Source: Hyphomicrobiaceae bacterium (GTDB lineage: Bacteria > Pseudomonadota > Alphaproteobacteria > Rhizobiales > Hyphomicrobiaceae). Taken from it: 64,000 bases of DNA. The stretch covers positions 23,620 to 87,619 of the forward strand of contig WBUN01000014.1 in NCBI GenBank assembly GCA_008933705.1. The letters run 5' to 3'. Made by a program: the position numbers and the translations under genes. Shown piece after piece: positions 1-9,222 of this stretch. The stretch's first letter is position 1. Each line of letters opens with the position of its first letter. Below the pieces are notes generated by a model. It was not told the origin of the DNA. It saw only the letters and a program-made list of their open reading frames with translations, and made no database searches.

Positions 1-1071
1 CACGAAGCCGTTGTTGAGCATCAGCAGCGAATAGATCGCCTCCTGCACGCCGGCGGCGCCCAGCGAATGGCCGGTGAGCGATTTCGTGGACGAGATGGCG
101 GGGATGTCCTTGCCGAACACCTCGCGCACCGCCTCGATCTCCCTGAGATCGCCGACCGGTGTTGCCGTGCCGTGGGGGTTGATATAGTCGATCTTGCCGA
201 CGCCCTTGCCGTCCATGCCCTTCATGGCGATGCGCATGCATCTGACGGCGCCCTCACCCGAGGGGGCCACCATATCGAAGCCGTCGGATGTAGCGCCGTA
301 CCCGACCACCTCGCCGTAGATCTTGGCGCCGCGCGCTTTGGCGCGCTGCAGCTCCTCCAGCACCAGCACGCCAGCACCTCCGGCGATGACGAAGCCGTCG
401 CGGTCCTTGTCGTAGGCGCGGCTGGCCCTGGCCGGCGTGGCATTGAACTTCGTCGACATGGCGCCCATGGCGTCGAACAGCACGGATAGCGTCCAGTCGA
501 GTTCCTCGCAGCCGCCGGCGAACATCACGTCCTGCTTGCCCCACTGGATGAGCTCGGCGGCATTGCCGATGCAATGCGCCGAGGTGGCGCAGGCCGACGA
601 GATGGAGTAGTTCACGCCCTTGATCTGGAAAGCGGTAGCCAGGGCCGCCGATGGGCCCGAGCACATGCCCTTCGGCACCTCGAACGGGCCGACCTTCTTG
701 GGGTCCTTCTCGCGCGTTACGTCGGCCGCGCGCACGATTGCGCGGGTTGACGGGCCGCCCGCGCCCATGATGATGCCGCTGCGCTCGTTGACGACGTCGG
801 CAGGCTCGAGGCCGGCATCGCGGATGGCCTGGTCCATGGCGATGTAGTTCCAGCCGATGCCGGCTTCCATGAAGCGCTTGGGCTTGCGCGGGATCATGCC
901 TTCCCACTCGATGTGGGGCTCACCATGCACATGGCAGCGGAATCCGAGCTCGGCGTATTTTTCCGCGCGCACGATGCCCGACTTGGCCTCTCTCAATGAA
1001 GCGAGCACTTCCTGGGTATTGTTTCCGATCGAGGAAACGATGCCCATGCCCGTCACGACCACGCGTCTCAT
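1..1071 (-). CDS. fabB: beta-ketoacyl-ACP synthase I (partial, C-terminus outside window)
   Basis: Condensing enzyme of type II fatty-acid synthesis that elongates acyl-ACP, including the cis-unsaturated intermediates made by FabA; cytoplasmic. The reading frame stays open to the window edge, so 357 codons are visible and roughly the last 50 residues of the usual ~406 are missing. The start [16 protein letters not shown] is typical of the family. The catalytic triad is visible: the nucleophile in [10 protein letters not shown], the first His in [11 protein letters not shown], and the Lys/His of [14 protein letters not shown]. It lies 80 bp downstream of fabA on the same strand, the usual fabA-fabB arrangement for unsaturated fatty-acid synthesis. 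Confidence 0.96.
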   Translation of the reverse strand, partial: MRRVVVTGMGIVSSIGNNTQEVLASLREAKSGIVRAEKYAELGFRCHVHGEPHIEWEGMIPRKPKRFMEAGIGWNYIAMDQAIRDAGLEPADVVNERSGIIMGAGGPSTRAIVRAADVTREKDPKKVGPFEVPKGMCSGPSAALATAFQIKGVNYSISSACATSAHCIGNAAELIQWGKQDVMFAGGCEELDWTLSVLFDAMGAMSTKFNATPARASRAYDKDRDGFVIAGGAGVLVLEELQRAKARGAKIYGEVVGYGATSDGFDMVAPSGEGAVRCMRIAMKGMDGKGVGKIDYINPHGTATPVGDLREIEAVREVFGKDIPAISSTKSLTGHSLGAAGVQEAIYSLLMLNNGFV

Positions 1072-1151
1072 AAACAGACCTCTCTTCGCATCGTCGTGCC
1101 GCTTCGCCATCGACACGGGACGCGCACCCCGCGTGCAGCCCAAGAGTTTCG

Positions 1152-1688
1152 TCAGGCGACCGCGGGTTGCTCGCCCGCGTCAAACAAGCCGACACGCAGG
1201 TCGGTGGCCGCGTAGATCACCTGCCCGTCCGCCTTCATGACGCCATCGGCGATGGCGAGCTTCAGCTTGCGCAGGATGACACGCTTCAGATCGACAACAT
1301 ACTGCACAGTTCTTGTTGTCGGAACGACCATGCCGGTGAATTTCACCTCGCCCACGCCCAATGCGCGTCCCTTGCCGGGGGCGCCAAGCCAGCCGAGGAA
1401 AAAGCCGGTCATCTGCCAAAGGGCATCGAGACCCAGGCAACCCGGCATGACGGGGTCGCCCTTGAAGTGGCAGGCGAAGAACCAGTCGAGCGCCGGATTG
1501 CCGGCAACGTTGAGCTCGGCCACAATCTGGCCTTTACCGTGCGCGCCACCCGTCTCCGTGATGCTGGAGATGCGCTCGAACATCAGCATGGGAGGGAGCG
1601 GCAACTGGGCGTTGCCGGGGCCAAACAGCTCGCCTCGGCCGCAGGTGAGCAGGTCTTCGTATTCGTAGCTGTTCGGACGCTCTGCCAT
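1152..1688 (-). CDS. fabA: 3-hydroxydecanoyl-ACP dehydratase/isomerase
   Basis: Dehydrates 3-hydroxydecanoyl-ACP and isomerises trans-2 to cis-3-decenoyl-ACP, the entry point to unsaturated fatty acids. At 178 residues it is close to E. coli FabA (172). Hotdog-fold motifs are clear: [17 protein letters not shown] near the N-terminus, the active-site segment [19 protein letters not shown] containing the catalytic His and Asp, and [15 protein letters not shown]. The frame is open further upstream, but [13 protein letters not shown] matches the family N-terminus, so the start is placed at 1688. Followed by fabB; divergent from irr. Confidence 0.96.
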   Translation of the reverse strand: MAERPNSYEYEDLLTCGRGELFGPGNAQLPLPPMLMFERISSITETGGAHGKGQIVAELNVAGNPALDWFFACHFKGDPVMPGCLGLDALWQMTGFFLGWLGAPGKGRALGVGEVKFTGMVVPTTRTVQYVVDLKRVILRKLKLAIADGVMKADGQVIYAATDLRVGLFDAGEQPAVA

Positions 1689-1849
1689 TACCCTGTTCGT
1701 CCCACTGTGCTGTTCGGCAACTGCACGTTTCCCCGATGATGGCGGCTTTCCTAACACACTCGTCGGCAGGTCAAAAGCCCGTGCTGCAAGGGAATCAGGG
1801 CAGGTTTGGTGCGGCACAGCATGTCGTTGCGAAAGCTTTCCGGTCCGCT

Positions 1850-1862
1850 TATACTTTGTATA
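1850..1862. promoter_or_regulatory. AT-rich palindrome in irr-fabA intergenic region
   Basis: The 256-bp gap between divergent fabA and irr holds one AT-rich island. TATAC at 1850-1854 and GTATA at 1858-1862 form 5-bp arms around a 3-nt spacer. It stands out in otherwise GC-rich sequence and could be a promoter core or an operator. No canonical Irr iron-control element was recognised in the gap. Confidence 0.3.
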
Positions 1863-1944
1863 TTCGCCCACTATGAAGGTTGTGAGGCGGTATAACGGTT
1901 GTGGTTCGGGCACTTGAGGCGAGCTGATCTGCCGCATATTTCTG

Positions 1945-2373
1945 ATGCAGAGACCTGTGGAGCATAAGGCGGTAGGAGCCGACATCTCGCGGCTCCTGAG
2001 GCGGGCACGGCTGCGGCCGACCCGTCAGCGTGTGGCGTTGGCCTCACTTCTGTTCGGTAATGGCGACAGGCATGTGACGGCTGAGCTTCTGCACGCGGAG
2101 GCGGTGCAGACCGGTGAGCGCGTTTCGCTCGCGACCGTGTACAACACGCTGCACCAGTTCAAGCGGGCTGGACTGCTGCGCGAAATCGCCATCGGCGGGC
2201 AGCGGGCCTACTTCGACACGAACACGTCCAACCACAACCACTTCTTCCTCGAGGACGAGGCAAGGCTGGTGGATATCCCGGGCGACTCCATCCGGGTCGA
2301 TGGCCTCCCCGAGCCGCCGCAGAACCTCAAGATCTCCCACATCGATGTCGTGGTGCGGCTGGTGTCGAAATAG
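1945..2373 (+). CDS. irr: Irr, Fur-family iron response regulator
   Basis: Heme-responsive transcriptional regulator of iron homeostasis, found across Rhizobiales/Rhodobacterales. At 142 residues it has the Fur fold: a winged helix ([15 protein letters not shown], then [21 protein letters not shown]) followed by a dimerisation domain. The His-rich stretch [11 protein letters not shown] matches the segment implicated in heme/metal sensing in Irr proteins. The Cys-rich zinc motifs of Zur are absent, which separates it from the Zur at 33213. Placement next to fabA-fabB, divergently transcribed, matches the conserved rhizobial neighbourhood. No strong ribosome-binding site precedes the ATG. Confidence 0.9.
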   Translation: MQRPVEHKAVGADISRLLRRARLRPTRQRVALASLLFGNGDRHVTAELLHAEAVQTGERVSLATVYNTLHQFKRAGLLREIAIGGQRAYFDTNTSNHNHFFLEDEARLVDIPGDSIRVDGLPEPPQNLKISHIDVVVRLVSK

Positions 2374-2396
2374 GGCCTGCGAAGTGCCTGAGACGC

Positions 2397-2990
2397 TCAC
2401 TTGATGACCTCGCCTTTGTAGGCGCCCCATAGTTTTGCCTGCTCTACGTAGCCCCTGAAGCCGCCAACGGACACGCGGCACCACCGCCCGTCGCACGTGA
2501 GGATGCCGGCGAGGACGCCGGCTTCGATATGGGCGACAGCGCGCGCGCTGTCGTTGTCGTCGTCGCGCAGTGCCACGGAGGTCTGTTGGCCGCCCCCCGG
2601 CTTTACCTCCCAGGGCAGTATGATCGCCGTGCGCCGTCCGCTGAGCGCTGTACCCTGGACCCAGCCGGTTGTGCCCTCGGCATCGCGCACCTGGCGCCAG
2701 TTCTCGAACTCCTTGATGACCTCGACCGGAAGGCCCGCGCGGCGGAACACCCAGGCGATCGGATAGTCTGTGCCCGGGCCTTGCCGCAGGTTGACCGGAT
2801 CGGACTTGAGGCTGACGAAGCGGGGCACCGGCAGGCGGCTGGCGCCGGTTGCCAAGGCCTCTTTGGGCGGCGCCTGGGCCATCGTGCCGCGGGTGCCGGC
2901 CGCGGCGGCGGCAAGGATGGACAACGACAATGCCGCGGCTAGCCGGAAGGTAAGAGGCCGAGCAATGCATATGAAACGAAGCTCGCTCAT
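2397..2990 (-). CDS. secreted protein with bacterial SH3 domains
   Basis: 197 residues. A signal-like N-terminus (hydrophobic LAAALSLSILAAAAAG, then an AQA-type cleavage region) leads into two SH3-like modules: about residues 55-125 (VNLRQGPGTDYPIAWVFRRAG, then WVQGTALSG) and 135-190 (ending FRGYVEQAKLWG). VNLR-GPGT is the signature of bacterial SH3 domains such as SH3_4/DUF1058, which in related proteins bind cell-wall or peptide ligands. Export to the periplasm is inferred from the leader. It is convergent with irr, 23 bp from the irr stop. The specific function is unknown. Confidence 0.85.
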   Translation of the reverse strand: MSELRFICIARPLTFRLAAALSLSILAAAAAGTRGTMAQAPPKEALATGASRLPVPRFVSLKSDPVNLRQGPGTDYPIAWVFRRAGLPVEVIKEFENWRQVRDAEGTTGWVQGTALSGRRTAIILPWEVKPGGGQQTSVALRDDDNDSARAVAHIEAGVLAGILTCDGRWCRVSVGGFRGYVEQAKLWGAYKGEVIK

Positions 2991-3152
2991 GCGGTGGCCC
3001 AGAGCTTGATTTGGCGTTCGCGATCAAGCACTCCCTTGACCCCATCCGATGCGAGTTCGATGTGCATTCCCGGCCGGCTGCGTTAACCTGAGTTTTGTCA
3101 TAGTCATGGCCATCTGTTAGACAAATCCATTGCAACCCTGGGGAGCACGAGG

Positions 3153-4202
3153 ATGCCTGCGCCCGGGGGCTGCGCCGCCAACGATATACGAGCCAGACCG
3201 TTCATGCCGACATCCCTCAAGAAGCCCGTGGTTATTGTGACGCGCAAGCTCCCGGACGCGGTCGAGACGCGCATGCGCGAGCTTTTTGATGCGCGATTGA
3301 ATGTCGATGACAAGCCGATGAGCCAGGCCGAGTTGGTCGAAGCGGCCAAGGTTGCACACGTTCTGGTTCCGACTGTGACGGACAGGATCGACCGCTCGCT
3401 CCTCTCGCAGGCGGGGCCGCAACTCAAGCTGATCGCCAACTTCGGCACCGGGGTGGACAACATCGACCTCGACACGGCGCGCGTGCGCGGCATCATCGTG
3501 ACAAACACGCCGGGCGTGCTGACCGAGGATACCGCCGACATGACGATGGCGCTGGTCCTTGCCGTGCCGCGGCGTCTGGCCGAGGGCACGGCGCTGCTGA
3601 AGGACCCGAAGCGCCACTGGACCGGCTGGTCGCCCACCTGGATGCTCGGTCACCGCATTTACGGCAAGCGGCTCGGCATTATCGGCATGGGGCGCATCGG
3701 GCAGGCGGTCGCGCGCCGTGCCAAGGCATTCGGACTGCAGATCCACTATCACAACCGGCGCCGGGTGGCGGAGGATATCGAGCAGGAGCTCGAGGCGACG
3801 TACTGGGACAGCCTCGACCAGATGCTGGCGCGCATGGATATCGTCTCCGTCAATTGCCCACACACGCCGGCGACTTATCATCTGCTGTCGGCTCGCCGGC
3901 TGAAGCTGCTCAAGCCCACCGCCTACGTGGTCAACACCGCGCGCGGCGAGGTGATCGACGAGAACGAGCTCGCGCGATTGATCGAGGCGGGCGCCATCGC
4001 CGGCGCCGGACTCGATGTGTTCGAGCACGAGCCGGCCGTCAACCCGAAGCTGCTGGCAAGCGACAGCGTCGTCGCGTTGCCGCACATGGGGTCGGCGACG
4101 ATCGAGGGGCGCATCGACATGGGCGAGAAGGTCATCATCAACATCAAGACTTTCCTCGACGGCCACAACCCGCCCGATCGCGTGCACGCAGCGATGTTCT
4201 GA
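3153..4202 (+). CDS. D-2-hydroxyacid dehydrogenase (glyoxylate/hydroxypyruvate reductase type)
   Basis: NAD(P)-dependent reductase of small 2-oxoacids such as glyoxylate or hydroxypyruvate. Visible motifs: the nucleotide-binding GMGRIGQAVARRAKAFG, the catalytic Arg in NTARGEVIDE, the Glu in GLDVFEHEP and the His in LPHMGSATIEGR. Two in-frame starts compete. ATG at 3153 has a good GGGGAG ribosome-binding site, while ATG at 3204 begins MPTSLKKPVVIVTRKLP, which fits the usual family N-terminus but has poor Shine-Dalgarno support. The exact substrate cannot be read from sequence. It is followed after 12 bp by an uncharacterised gene, probably in the same transcript. Confidence 0.9.
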   Translation: MPAPGGCAANDIRARPFMPTSLKKPVVIVTRKLPDAVETRMRELFDARLNVDDKPMSQAELVEAAKVAHVLVPTVTDRIDRSLLSQAGPQLKLIANFGTGVDNIDLDTARVRGIIVTNTPGVLTEDTADMTMALVLAVPRRLAEGTALLKDPKRHWTGWSPTWMLGHRIYGKRLGIIGMGRIGQAVARRAKAFGLQIHYHNRRRVAEDIEQELEATYWDSLDQMLARMDIVSVNCPHTPATYHLLSARRLKLLKPTAYVVNTARGEVIDENELARLIEAGAIAGAGLDVFEHEPAVNPKLLASDSVVALPHMGSATIEGRIDMGEKVIINIKTFLDGHNPPDRVHAAMF

Positions 4203-4214
4203 GGCTGCCGGCCA

Positions 4215-5288
4215 ATGGCAACCGCGCCCGCCATCTCCCGACAGGAGACTGATGCGGGCGCTCTCAGCGCCGTTGCCGGACTCTATCATGCGTACTTCAC
4301 CGGGCTCATTCTGACGCTGGTCACCCGGCGCGGCACGCACGATGCCGCGGAATGGGTGTTCCGCGTCTTCCGGCACCAGCATCACGAGAAGTTCCTGTCC
4401 AGCTTCGACAAGCTGGGGCTCAAGGGCATGCCGGATGCGGTCGCCTGCGCGGCCTATCACTATCTCTCCAACAGCATCGGCGGCGTGACGGTCGAGTTCA
4501 TGGCCGAAAGCGACCGCAAGGCCTGGGTGAACTTTGTTCCGCCGCGCTGGATCTATCCCGGCGCTACCATCTGCGGCGTCCCCAGCGAGGTCTCGCGTGC
4601 GATCCTGCGCGGCTGGTACGCGCACAACGGCGTCTCGCTCGGCAACCCGCGACTGGGCTTCGTGTGCACGGCGCAGACGACCGACGGCCAGCACGGGCTC
4701 TCAGGCTATTTTCTGGAGCACGATCGCGATCTCGGCGCGGAGGAGCGGCTGCAGTTCCGGCCGGGCGAGCTGGCGCCTCCGTTCGATGCGGCCAAGGCGC
4801 CACGCCTGCCGGAAGCGTGGTCGGCGGCGCGGCTCGCCAAGGCCGAGCGCAACTACGCCATGGAGTACATCCGCACCGGCTTGCCGCGGCTGGCCGGGAT
4901 CTTCGGGCCTGCGGAAGCGGCGCATCTCGGCCGCGTCGCGGGGCGGCTTATCGGCGCCCAGCTCTACAGGGAGACGGCCGCGCGCCTCGCCGTCCAGGGC
5001 GCCGGTCCGGAGGCGTTCGGCGCCTTCATGGCGCGGCTGGCTGCGGGCGAAGGCGACGAGGCGACCGTGTCGCAGGATGGCGATGCCGTGCTTGTCCGCC
5101 GCGTCGGCTGGCGGCTGATGCGCGGGCTGGAGCCGTTGACGCCGTGCGTGTTCGAAGGCTGGAACGGGCTGCTTGAGGGGGCGCTCGCCGTGCACGACCG
5201 GTTCTCCGTGCTCGAGGTGCTGGCGCGCCGCGACTTCGGCGACGATGCATTCGTCTGGCGTATCAGGAGCCCGCGCCGAACGCCTTGA
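4215..5288 (+). CDS. conserved-looking protein of unknown function
   Basis: 357 residues, not recognised. No signal peptide or membrane span is evident. The protein contains Trp/Tyr/Cys-rich blocks (WVNFVPPRWIYPGATICG at about 107-124, then a YFLEHDRDLG block) and a C-terminal block ending WNGLLEGALAVHDRF then a WRIR tail. A distant relation to the ATC-hydrolase/4-vinyl-reductase-like group crossed my mind, but I cannot support it. It starts 12 bp after the dehydrogenase gene, suggesting co-transcription. Its 3' end overlaps the convergent HAD phosphatase gene by 26 bp. Codon use looks native. Confidence 0.75.
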   Translation: MATAPAISRQETDAGALSAVAGLYHAYFTGLILTLVTRRGTHDAAEWVFRVFRHQHHEKFLSSFDKLGLKGMPDAVACAAYHYLSNSIGGVTVEFMAESDRKAWVNFVPPRWIYPGATICGVPSEVSRAILRGWYAHNGVSLGNPRLGFVCTAQTTDGQHGLSGYFLEHDRDLGAEERLQFRPGELAPPFDAAKAPRLPEAWSAARLAKAERNYAMEYIRTGLPRLAGIFGPAEAAHLGRVAGRLIGAQLYRETAARLAVQGAGPEAFGAFMARLAAGEGDEATVSQDGDAVLVRRVGWRLMRGLEPLTPCVFEGWNGLLEGALAVHDRFSVLEVLARRDFGDDAFVWRIRSPRRTP

Positions 5289-5976
5289 GGTCCGGAAGGT
5301 CGTTGATGCTGTCGAGGACGAGATCGGCGTAGTCCTCGAAGTCTTCGCGCGCACTGGTGCCCGACAGCACACCGACGGTGAGCCCGGCTCCGGCGGCGCG
5401 GCCCATGGCGAGATCGTGAATGGCATCGCCGACGACCGCCATCTCCCTCGGCGACATGCCAATCGCGTCGCAGAACGCGAGCGCCATGCCGGGGTCAGGT
5501 TTCGAGCCATGGCCGGAATCGCAGCCGGCGCGAAAATCAAAGAGATCGAGGATGCCGTGAGGGGCGAGCGAGGCTTCCAGCCCGCCGATGGAATCGTTGG
5601 TGGCAAGGCCCACGCGAATGCCGCGGCGCTTCAGCTCCGCGAGCGTCTCGCGCGCGCCGTCGATCAGAACCGAATGCAGGGTGCCGCCCTGGCGGAATAT
5701 GAGGTCGATGCCGGCTGCCAAATCGGGCGGCGTGCGCGGGCCGAGGCGCGTCGCGAACAGGTCGGCGATATCCTCGACGCTGCCGGCCGCCAACACCGTG
5801 CCCGCCGCCACGTGATCGGTGACGGGGTCGTGTCCTCCAAGCTGCAACAGCTCGTCGGCAAGCTCGGCGTTGCCGCCGGCGGCGAACAACGCCACCTGCC
5901 GGTTGATCGGTATCCAAGTGCGCCAGTAGTCGACGACGGTGCCGTCCTTGTCGAAGAGGATGCCGCGGATCGCCAT
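5263..5976 (-). CDS. HAD-superfamily hydrolase, phosphoglycolate-phosphatase-like
   Basis: Predicted cytoplasmic phosphatase of 237 residues. HAD motif I is ILFDKDGTVVD at the very N-terminus with the nucleophilic Asp; motif II is the Thr in GLATNDS; motifs III/IV are KPDPGMALAFCDAIG and VVGDAIHDLAMGRAAG. A helical cap lies between motifs I and II, as in Gph-type enzymes. ATG at 5976 is preferred over an in-frame ATG at 6012 because the motif normally begins within ten residues and a GCGGGG-like ribosome-binding site precedes it. It follows the moeB-like gene closely (23 bp), so probably one transcript. Confidence 0.88.
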   Translation of the reverse strand: MAIRGILFDKDGTVVDYWRTWIPINRQVALFAAGGNAELADELLQLGGHDPVTDHVAAGTVLAAGSVEDIADLFATRLGPRTPPDLAAGIDLIFRQGGTLHSVLIDGARETLAELKRRGIRVGLATNDSIGGLEASLAPHGILDLFDFRAGCDSGHGSKPDPGMALAFCDAIGMSPREMAVVGDAIHDLAMGRAAGAGLTVGVLSGTSAREDFEDYADLVLDSINDLPDLKAFGAGS

Positions 5977-5999
5977 CTCAGTGCCCCGCTCGGTGCGAC

Positions 6000-6833
6000 T
6001 CAGGCCGCGCAAACAGCGCCTTCCCTTGCACTCTTGTGGATCGAAAGATCGCGAATGCTCGGCGCCGTTCCGGAAAGCGGATTGGTCGGGTCCCAGGCGA
6101 TCTTGATCTCGTTGAAGCGCGCCGATCGTGCGTCGTAGATCAAGAGCCGGCCCGCCAGGCTTTCGCCGAGCGCCAGTACCTCCTTGATGACCTCGGTCGC
6201 CTGCAACGTACCGATGACGCCGACGGTGGCGCCGAGCACACCGACCTCGGCGCAGTTGGCGACCGTGCCGGGTGGCGGCGCATCGGGGAAGATGCAGCGG
6301 TAGGTCGGGTAGGGTTTGCCGTCGGGGCCGGTCTCGTGCGGCTTGAGCGTCGTGAGGTACCCGTCGAACGGTCCGACGGCGGCAAACACCAGTGCCTTGC
6401 GCGCCAGGTAGCAGGCATCGCTGACGAGATAGCGGGTCGGAAAATTGTCGGATCCGTCCGCCACGATGTCGTAGCGCGAGATGATGTCGAGCGCGTTGCC
6501 CGCATCGAGGCGAACCCCGTGCGCTTCGACGCGCACATGCGGATTGAGGCGGCCGATGGCGTCTGTTGCGCTCTCCACCTTGGGGGCGCCGACATGGGGC
6601 GTGTCGTGGGCGATCTGGCGCTGCAGGTTGTCGAGGGAGACCGCGTCGTCGTCGATGATGCCGAGCGTGCCGACCCCGGCCGCGGCGAGGTACAAGAGCA
6701 CCGGCGAGCCAAGCCCCCCGGCGCCGACGACCAGCACGCGCGCGTCCTTCAGCTTCTGCTGGCCCTGGCCGCCGACTTCGCGCAGCACCAGATGCCGCTT
6801 GTAGCGTTCGATTTCTTCAGGGCTGAGGGGCAT
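6000..6833 (-). CDS. moeB: MoeB/ThiF-family adenylyltransferase
   Basis: E1-like enzyme that adenylates the C-terminal Gly of a ubiquitin-like sulfur carrier (MoaD or ThiS). 277 residues. The start region MPLSPEEIERYKRHLVLREVGG is classic for MoeB; the ATP-binding loop is VVGAGGLGSPVLLYLAAAGVG, with the Asp-rich IIDDDAVSLDNLQRQ and the conserved Asp in DGSDNFPTRYL. Cysteines occur in YRCIFPD and NCAEVGVLG, but I do not see the complete two-CxxC zinc site. No moa or thi genes flank it, so MoeB versus ThiF is not settled. Confidence 0.88.
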   Translation of the reverse strand: MPLSPEEIERYKRHLVLREVGGQGQQKLKDARVLVVGAGGLGSPVLLYLAAAGVGTLGIIDDDAVSLDNLQRQIAHDTPHVGAPKVESATDAIGRLNPHVRVEAHGVRLDAGNALDIISRYDIVADGSDNFPTRYLVSDACYLARKALVFAAVGPFDGYLTTLKPHETGPDGKPYPTYRCIFPDAPPPGTVANCAEVGVLGATVGVIGTLQATEVIKEVLALGESLAGRLLIYDARSARFNEIKIAWDPTNPLSGTAPSIRDLSIHKSAREGAVCAA

Positions 6834-6949
6834 GCCGCGCGCCGGGGCTCCGTCTGCTGTGACTGCGGGAACAGTCTATAGCAGATCGGGCGCCCCGTGT
6901 GCGCCGTCAACCCCTCCCCGTGCCTTGCCGCCACAGGGAGGGGATTGTC

Positions 6950-8026
6950 TCACTTTGCCAGGTAGCTGCGGTGAATCCATTTGCCCTTGGGGCTGCGGGC
7001 CTCGTTGTAGAGAGCCCTGTCGGCATCCCGCGTCTCGACGCGCACGTCGGCAGCGACGGCGCGCTCATGCGGTTTGCCGCGCTCGGCCTCGGCCAGGAAT
7101 TCGCTGACCTTTGGCGGCGGTGGCGGCGGCGCGGCCGCCTGAGGAGCCTGCAGCTTCTCGCCGATCGCCTCGGTGACGCTTGCAGCAAGCTGCTTGCTCC
7201 ACATCTTCCGGAACAGCGCATTGGAGGGGTAGAGGTTGGCAGTGCTTATCTTGCCGTTGATGGCGACGACGTAGCCGACGACGTCATCATCCTTCTTCCC
7301 CAGGGCCTCGAGCGCAGCGGTGTAGGCTGCACGCGCCTCCTTCAGCTTCTCGTTCTCGAGTGTGAGCTGGAGACTGGTCGCAGACTGCGGCGCCGCAACC
7401 TGGGCGTTGAGGCCGCCGGCCAGCTTGTTCTGGGTCGAGGTCACCTGCTCCCACACCTTGCGCTGCTTGTTTGCAACGTCGTTGGGCTCGGGTGCTGCAA
7501 CGCGCGCTCTGCCGTCGCCCGGTTGCGGCTGCGGCTCGGCAGGCGGGGCGGCCATGGCCAGCAGCGCGCTGCGCGACGGCATCGCTTCCTGGGCGCTCGA
7601 GAACCTCATGTGGTCCTCACGGCCGCGCGCCGACCAGCGGCCCTGCTCGACGCAGAATGAGGCAATCGGCACACGTCCCGAATTGGCAGGCAGCAGGAAG
7701 CTGACGGTGAGCACGCGGTCCTGCTTGCCGCCCTTCACGATGTCGCCGGCCTGGATGAACACCTCCTCGGCGCCCTTGTTCTCGATCTGCAGCTCGTTGA
7801 CGCGCCCCGTCTCGACCACCTGAACGGTGCCCTTGGCGAGCGCCTCCTGCAGGGTGAGCGGCACAGGGCCGCCGACGCTGGCGCCATGCAGGAAGTAGAC
7901 GGCCAGATTCTCGTGAACGTGCGGACCAGAAACCCGCAAATTGGGATCTGCAGCGGCCTGACGGGCCGTAACGCCGATGGCGGCGAACGCGACCGCTATG
8001 AGCGGAGCAAAATTCCAGATGCGCAT
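6950..8026 (-). CDS. secreted DUF6569 (ARPP-1) domain protein
   Basis: 358 residues starting MRIWNFAPLIAVAFAAIG, a signal peptide. The first ~150 residues carry the DUF6569/ARPP-1 pattern: ENLAVYFLHG, then LTLQEALAKG, GGKQDRVLTVSFLLPA and CVEQGRW. The rest is charged and helical with a polyproline stretch near residue 305. The domain has been noted near stress-response genes in other bacteria, but its function is unknown. ATG at 8026 is chosen over one at 8059 because GGAGAAGGGAAGGG lies directly upstream. No clear operon partner. Confidence 0.82.
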   Translation of the reverse strand: MRIWNFAPLIAVAFAAIGVTARQAAADPNLRVSGPHVHENLAVYFLHGASVGGPVPLTLQEALAKGTVQVVETGRVNELQIENKGAEEVFIQAGDIVKGGKQDRVLTVSFLLPANSGRVPIASFCVEQGRWSARGREDHMRFSSAQEAMPSRSALLAMAAPPAEPQPQPGDGRARVAAPEPNDVANKQRKVWEQVTSTQNKLAGGLNAQVAAPQSATSLQLTLENEKLKEARAAYTAALEALGKKDDDVVGYVVAINGKISTANLYPSNALFRKMWSKQLAASVTEAIGEKLQAPQAAAPPPPPPKVSEFLAEAERGKPHERAVAADVRVETRDADRALYNEARSPKGKWIHRSYLAK

Positions 8027-8151
8027 AACCCTTCCCTTCTCCAAGTGAAGCGTGCACAAGGGCTATGTGCGTAAGCGAGGTTTGCGGCTGGCCTTCGGTT
8101 GCGCGGCGGCGAAAGGGTGCCTGATGTTGGGCCTTCCGGTGGCGCTTAAGC

Positions 8152-9156
8152 TCAGTTTGCTGATTTCTGCGGCGTGGCGAACAGGTCGCTCGAGAAGTAG
8201 CGCTCGGCGCAGGAAGGCGCGACGGTGACAATGGTCTTGCCGGCCATGGCGTCGCGCGCCGCAACTGTGAGCGCGCCGGCGAGATTGGCGCCGGTCGAGA
8301 TGCCGCCGGGGATGCCTTCCACGCGGGCCAGCAGCCGCGCGACCTCGAACGCCATGTCGTCCGGCACCTTGATGACCTCGTCGATCAGACTGGTCTCGAG
8401 CACCGCCGGCACGAAGCCTGGGCCGATGCCCTGAATCTTGTGTGGGCCGGGCTCGCCCCCCGAAAGCACGGGGCTCGCGGCCGGCTCGATGGCGATGATC
8501 TTGAGGCCGGGCTTGCGCTCCTTGAGGATGCGCCCGCAGCCGGTCAAGGTGCCGCCCGTGCCGACGCCGAACACGAGCGCGTCGATGTTGCCGCCGGTGT
8601 CGGTCCAGATCTCCTCGGCCGTCGTCTTCTCGTGCACGAGCGGGTTGGCGGGATTGTCGAACTGGCCGGGCATGAGCGAATCCGGAATTTCAGCGAGGAG
8701 CTCGTTGACGCGCGCGATTGCTCCCTTCATGCCCTTCTCCCGCGGAGTGAGCTCGAGCTCGGCGCCGAGGAAAGCAAGGATCTTGCGCCGCTCGATCGAC
8801 ATCGATTCCGGCATCACCAGGATCAGGCGGTAGCCGCGTGCGGCTGCAACGAAGGCCAAACCAATGCCGGTGTTGCCCGATGTCGGCTCGATGAGTACGC
8901 TCCTGCCGGGCTGCAGACGGCCTTGTGCCTCGAGCGCGTCAACCATGGCCACGCCGATGCGGTCCTTGACGCTCGACAGCGGATTGAAGAACTCGAGCTT
9001 CATCAGGATCTCGGCCTTGGCGTTCGCGGCCTTGGCGAGGCGCGCGAGACGGACCAGCGGCGTATTGCCGATGGTTTCGCAAATGTCGCCGAAAACGCGC
9101 CCGCGCCCCCACGCGCGCACCGCTGCAAGCGTCTTGATTTCGAGCGTTCCGGTCAT
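8152..9156 (-). CDS. cysK: cysteine synthase (O-acetylserine sulfhydrylase)
   Basis: PLP enzyme making cysteine from O-acetylserine and sulfide. 334 residues. Evident features: the PLP lysine in NPLSSVKDRIG, the substrate loop PTSGNTGIGLAFVAAARGY, the phosphate-binding GVGTGGTLTGCGR, and the C-terminal region PGGISTGANLAGAL followed by VTVAPSCAERYFS. The N-terminus carries about 20 extra residues before ICETIGNTPLVRL. Stands alone; cysE is not adjacent. Confidence 0.95.
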   Translation of the reverse strand: MTGTLEIKTLAAVRAWGRGRVFGDICETIGNTPLVRLARLAKAANAKAEILMKLEFFNPLSSVKDRIGVAMVDALEAQGRLQPGRSVLIEPTSGNTGIGLAFVAAARGYRLILVMPESMSIERRKILAFLGAELELTPREKGMKGAIARVNELLAEIPDSLMPGQFDNPANPLVHEKTTAEEIWTDTGGNIDALVFGVGTGGTLTGCGRILKERKPGLKIIAIEPAASPVLSGGEPGPHKIQGIGPGFVPAVLETSLIDEVIKVPDDMAFEVARLLARVEGIPGGISTGANLAGALTVAARDAMAGKTIVTVAPSCAERYFSSDLFATPQKSAN

Positions 9157-9222
9157 GCTGCGCGCCTCGTCGTATCGGGGTTCTCTGCATGCCGGCAGAC
9201 TAAAGACAGAAAGCGAGCATAA

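Noticed and set aside
3117..4694. Long minus-strand open frame opposite the hydroxyacid dehydrogenase
   Set aside because: Low-complexity shadow frame typical of GC-rich DNA; the plus-strand genes have clear motifs.
6911..6943. CCCCTCCC/GGGAGGGG hairpin between the DUF6569 and moeB genes as a terminator
   Set aside because: The loop is 17 nt and there is no T-run on either strand; left as an unclassified inverted repeat.
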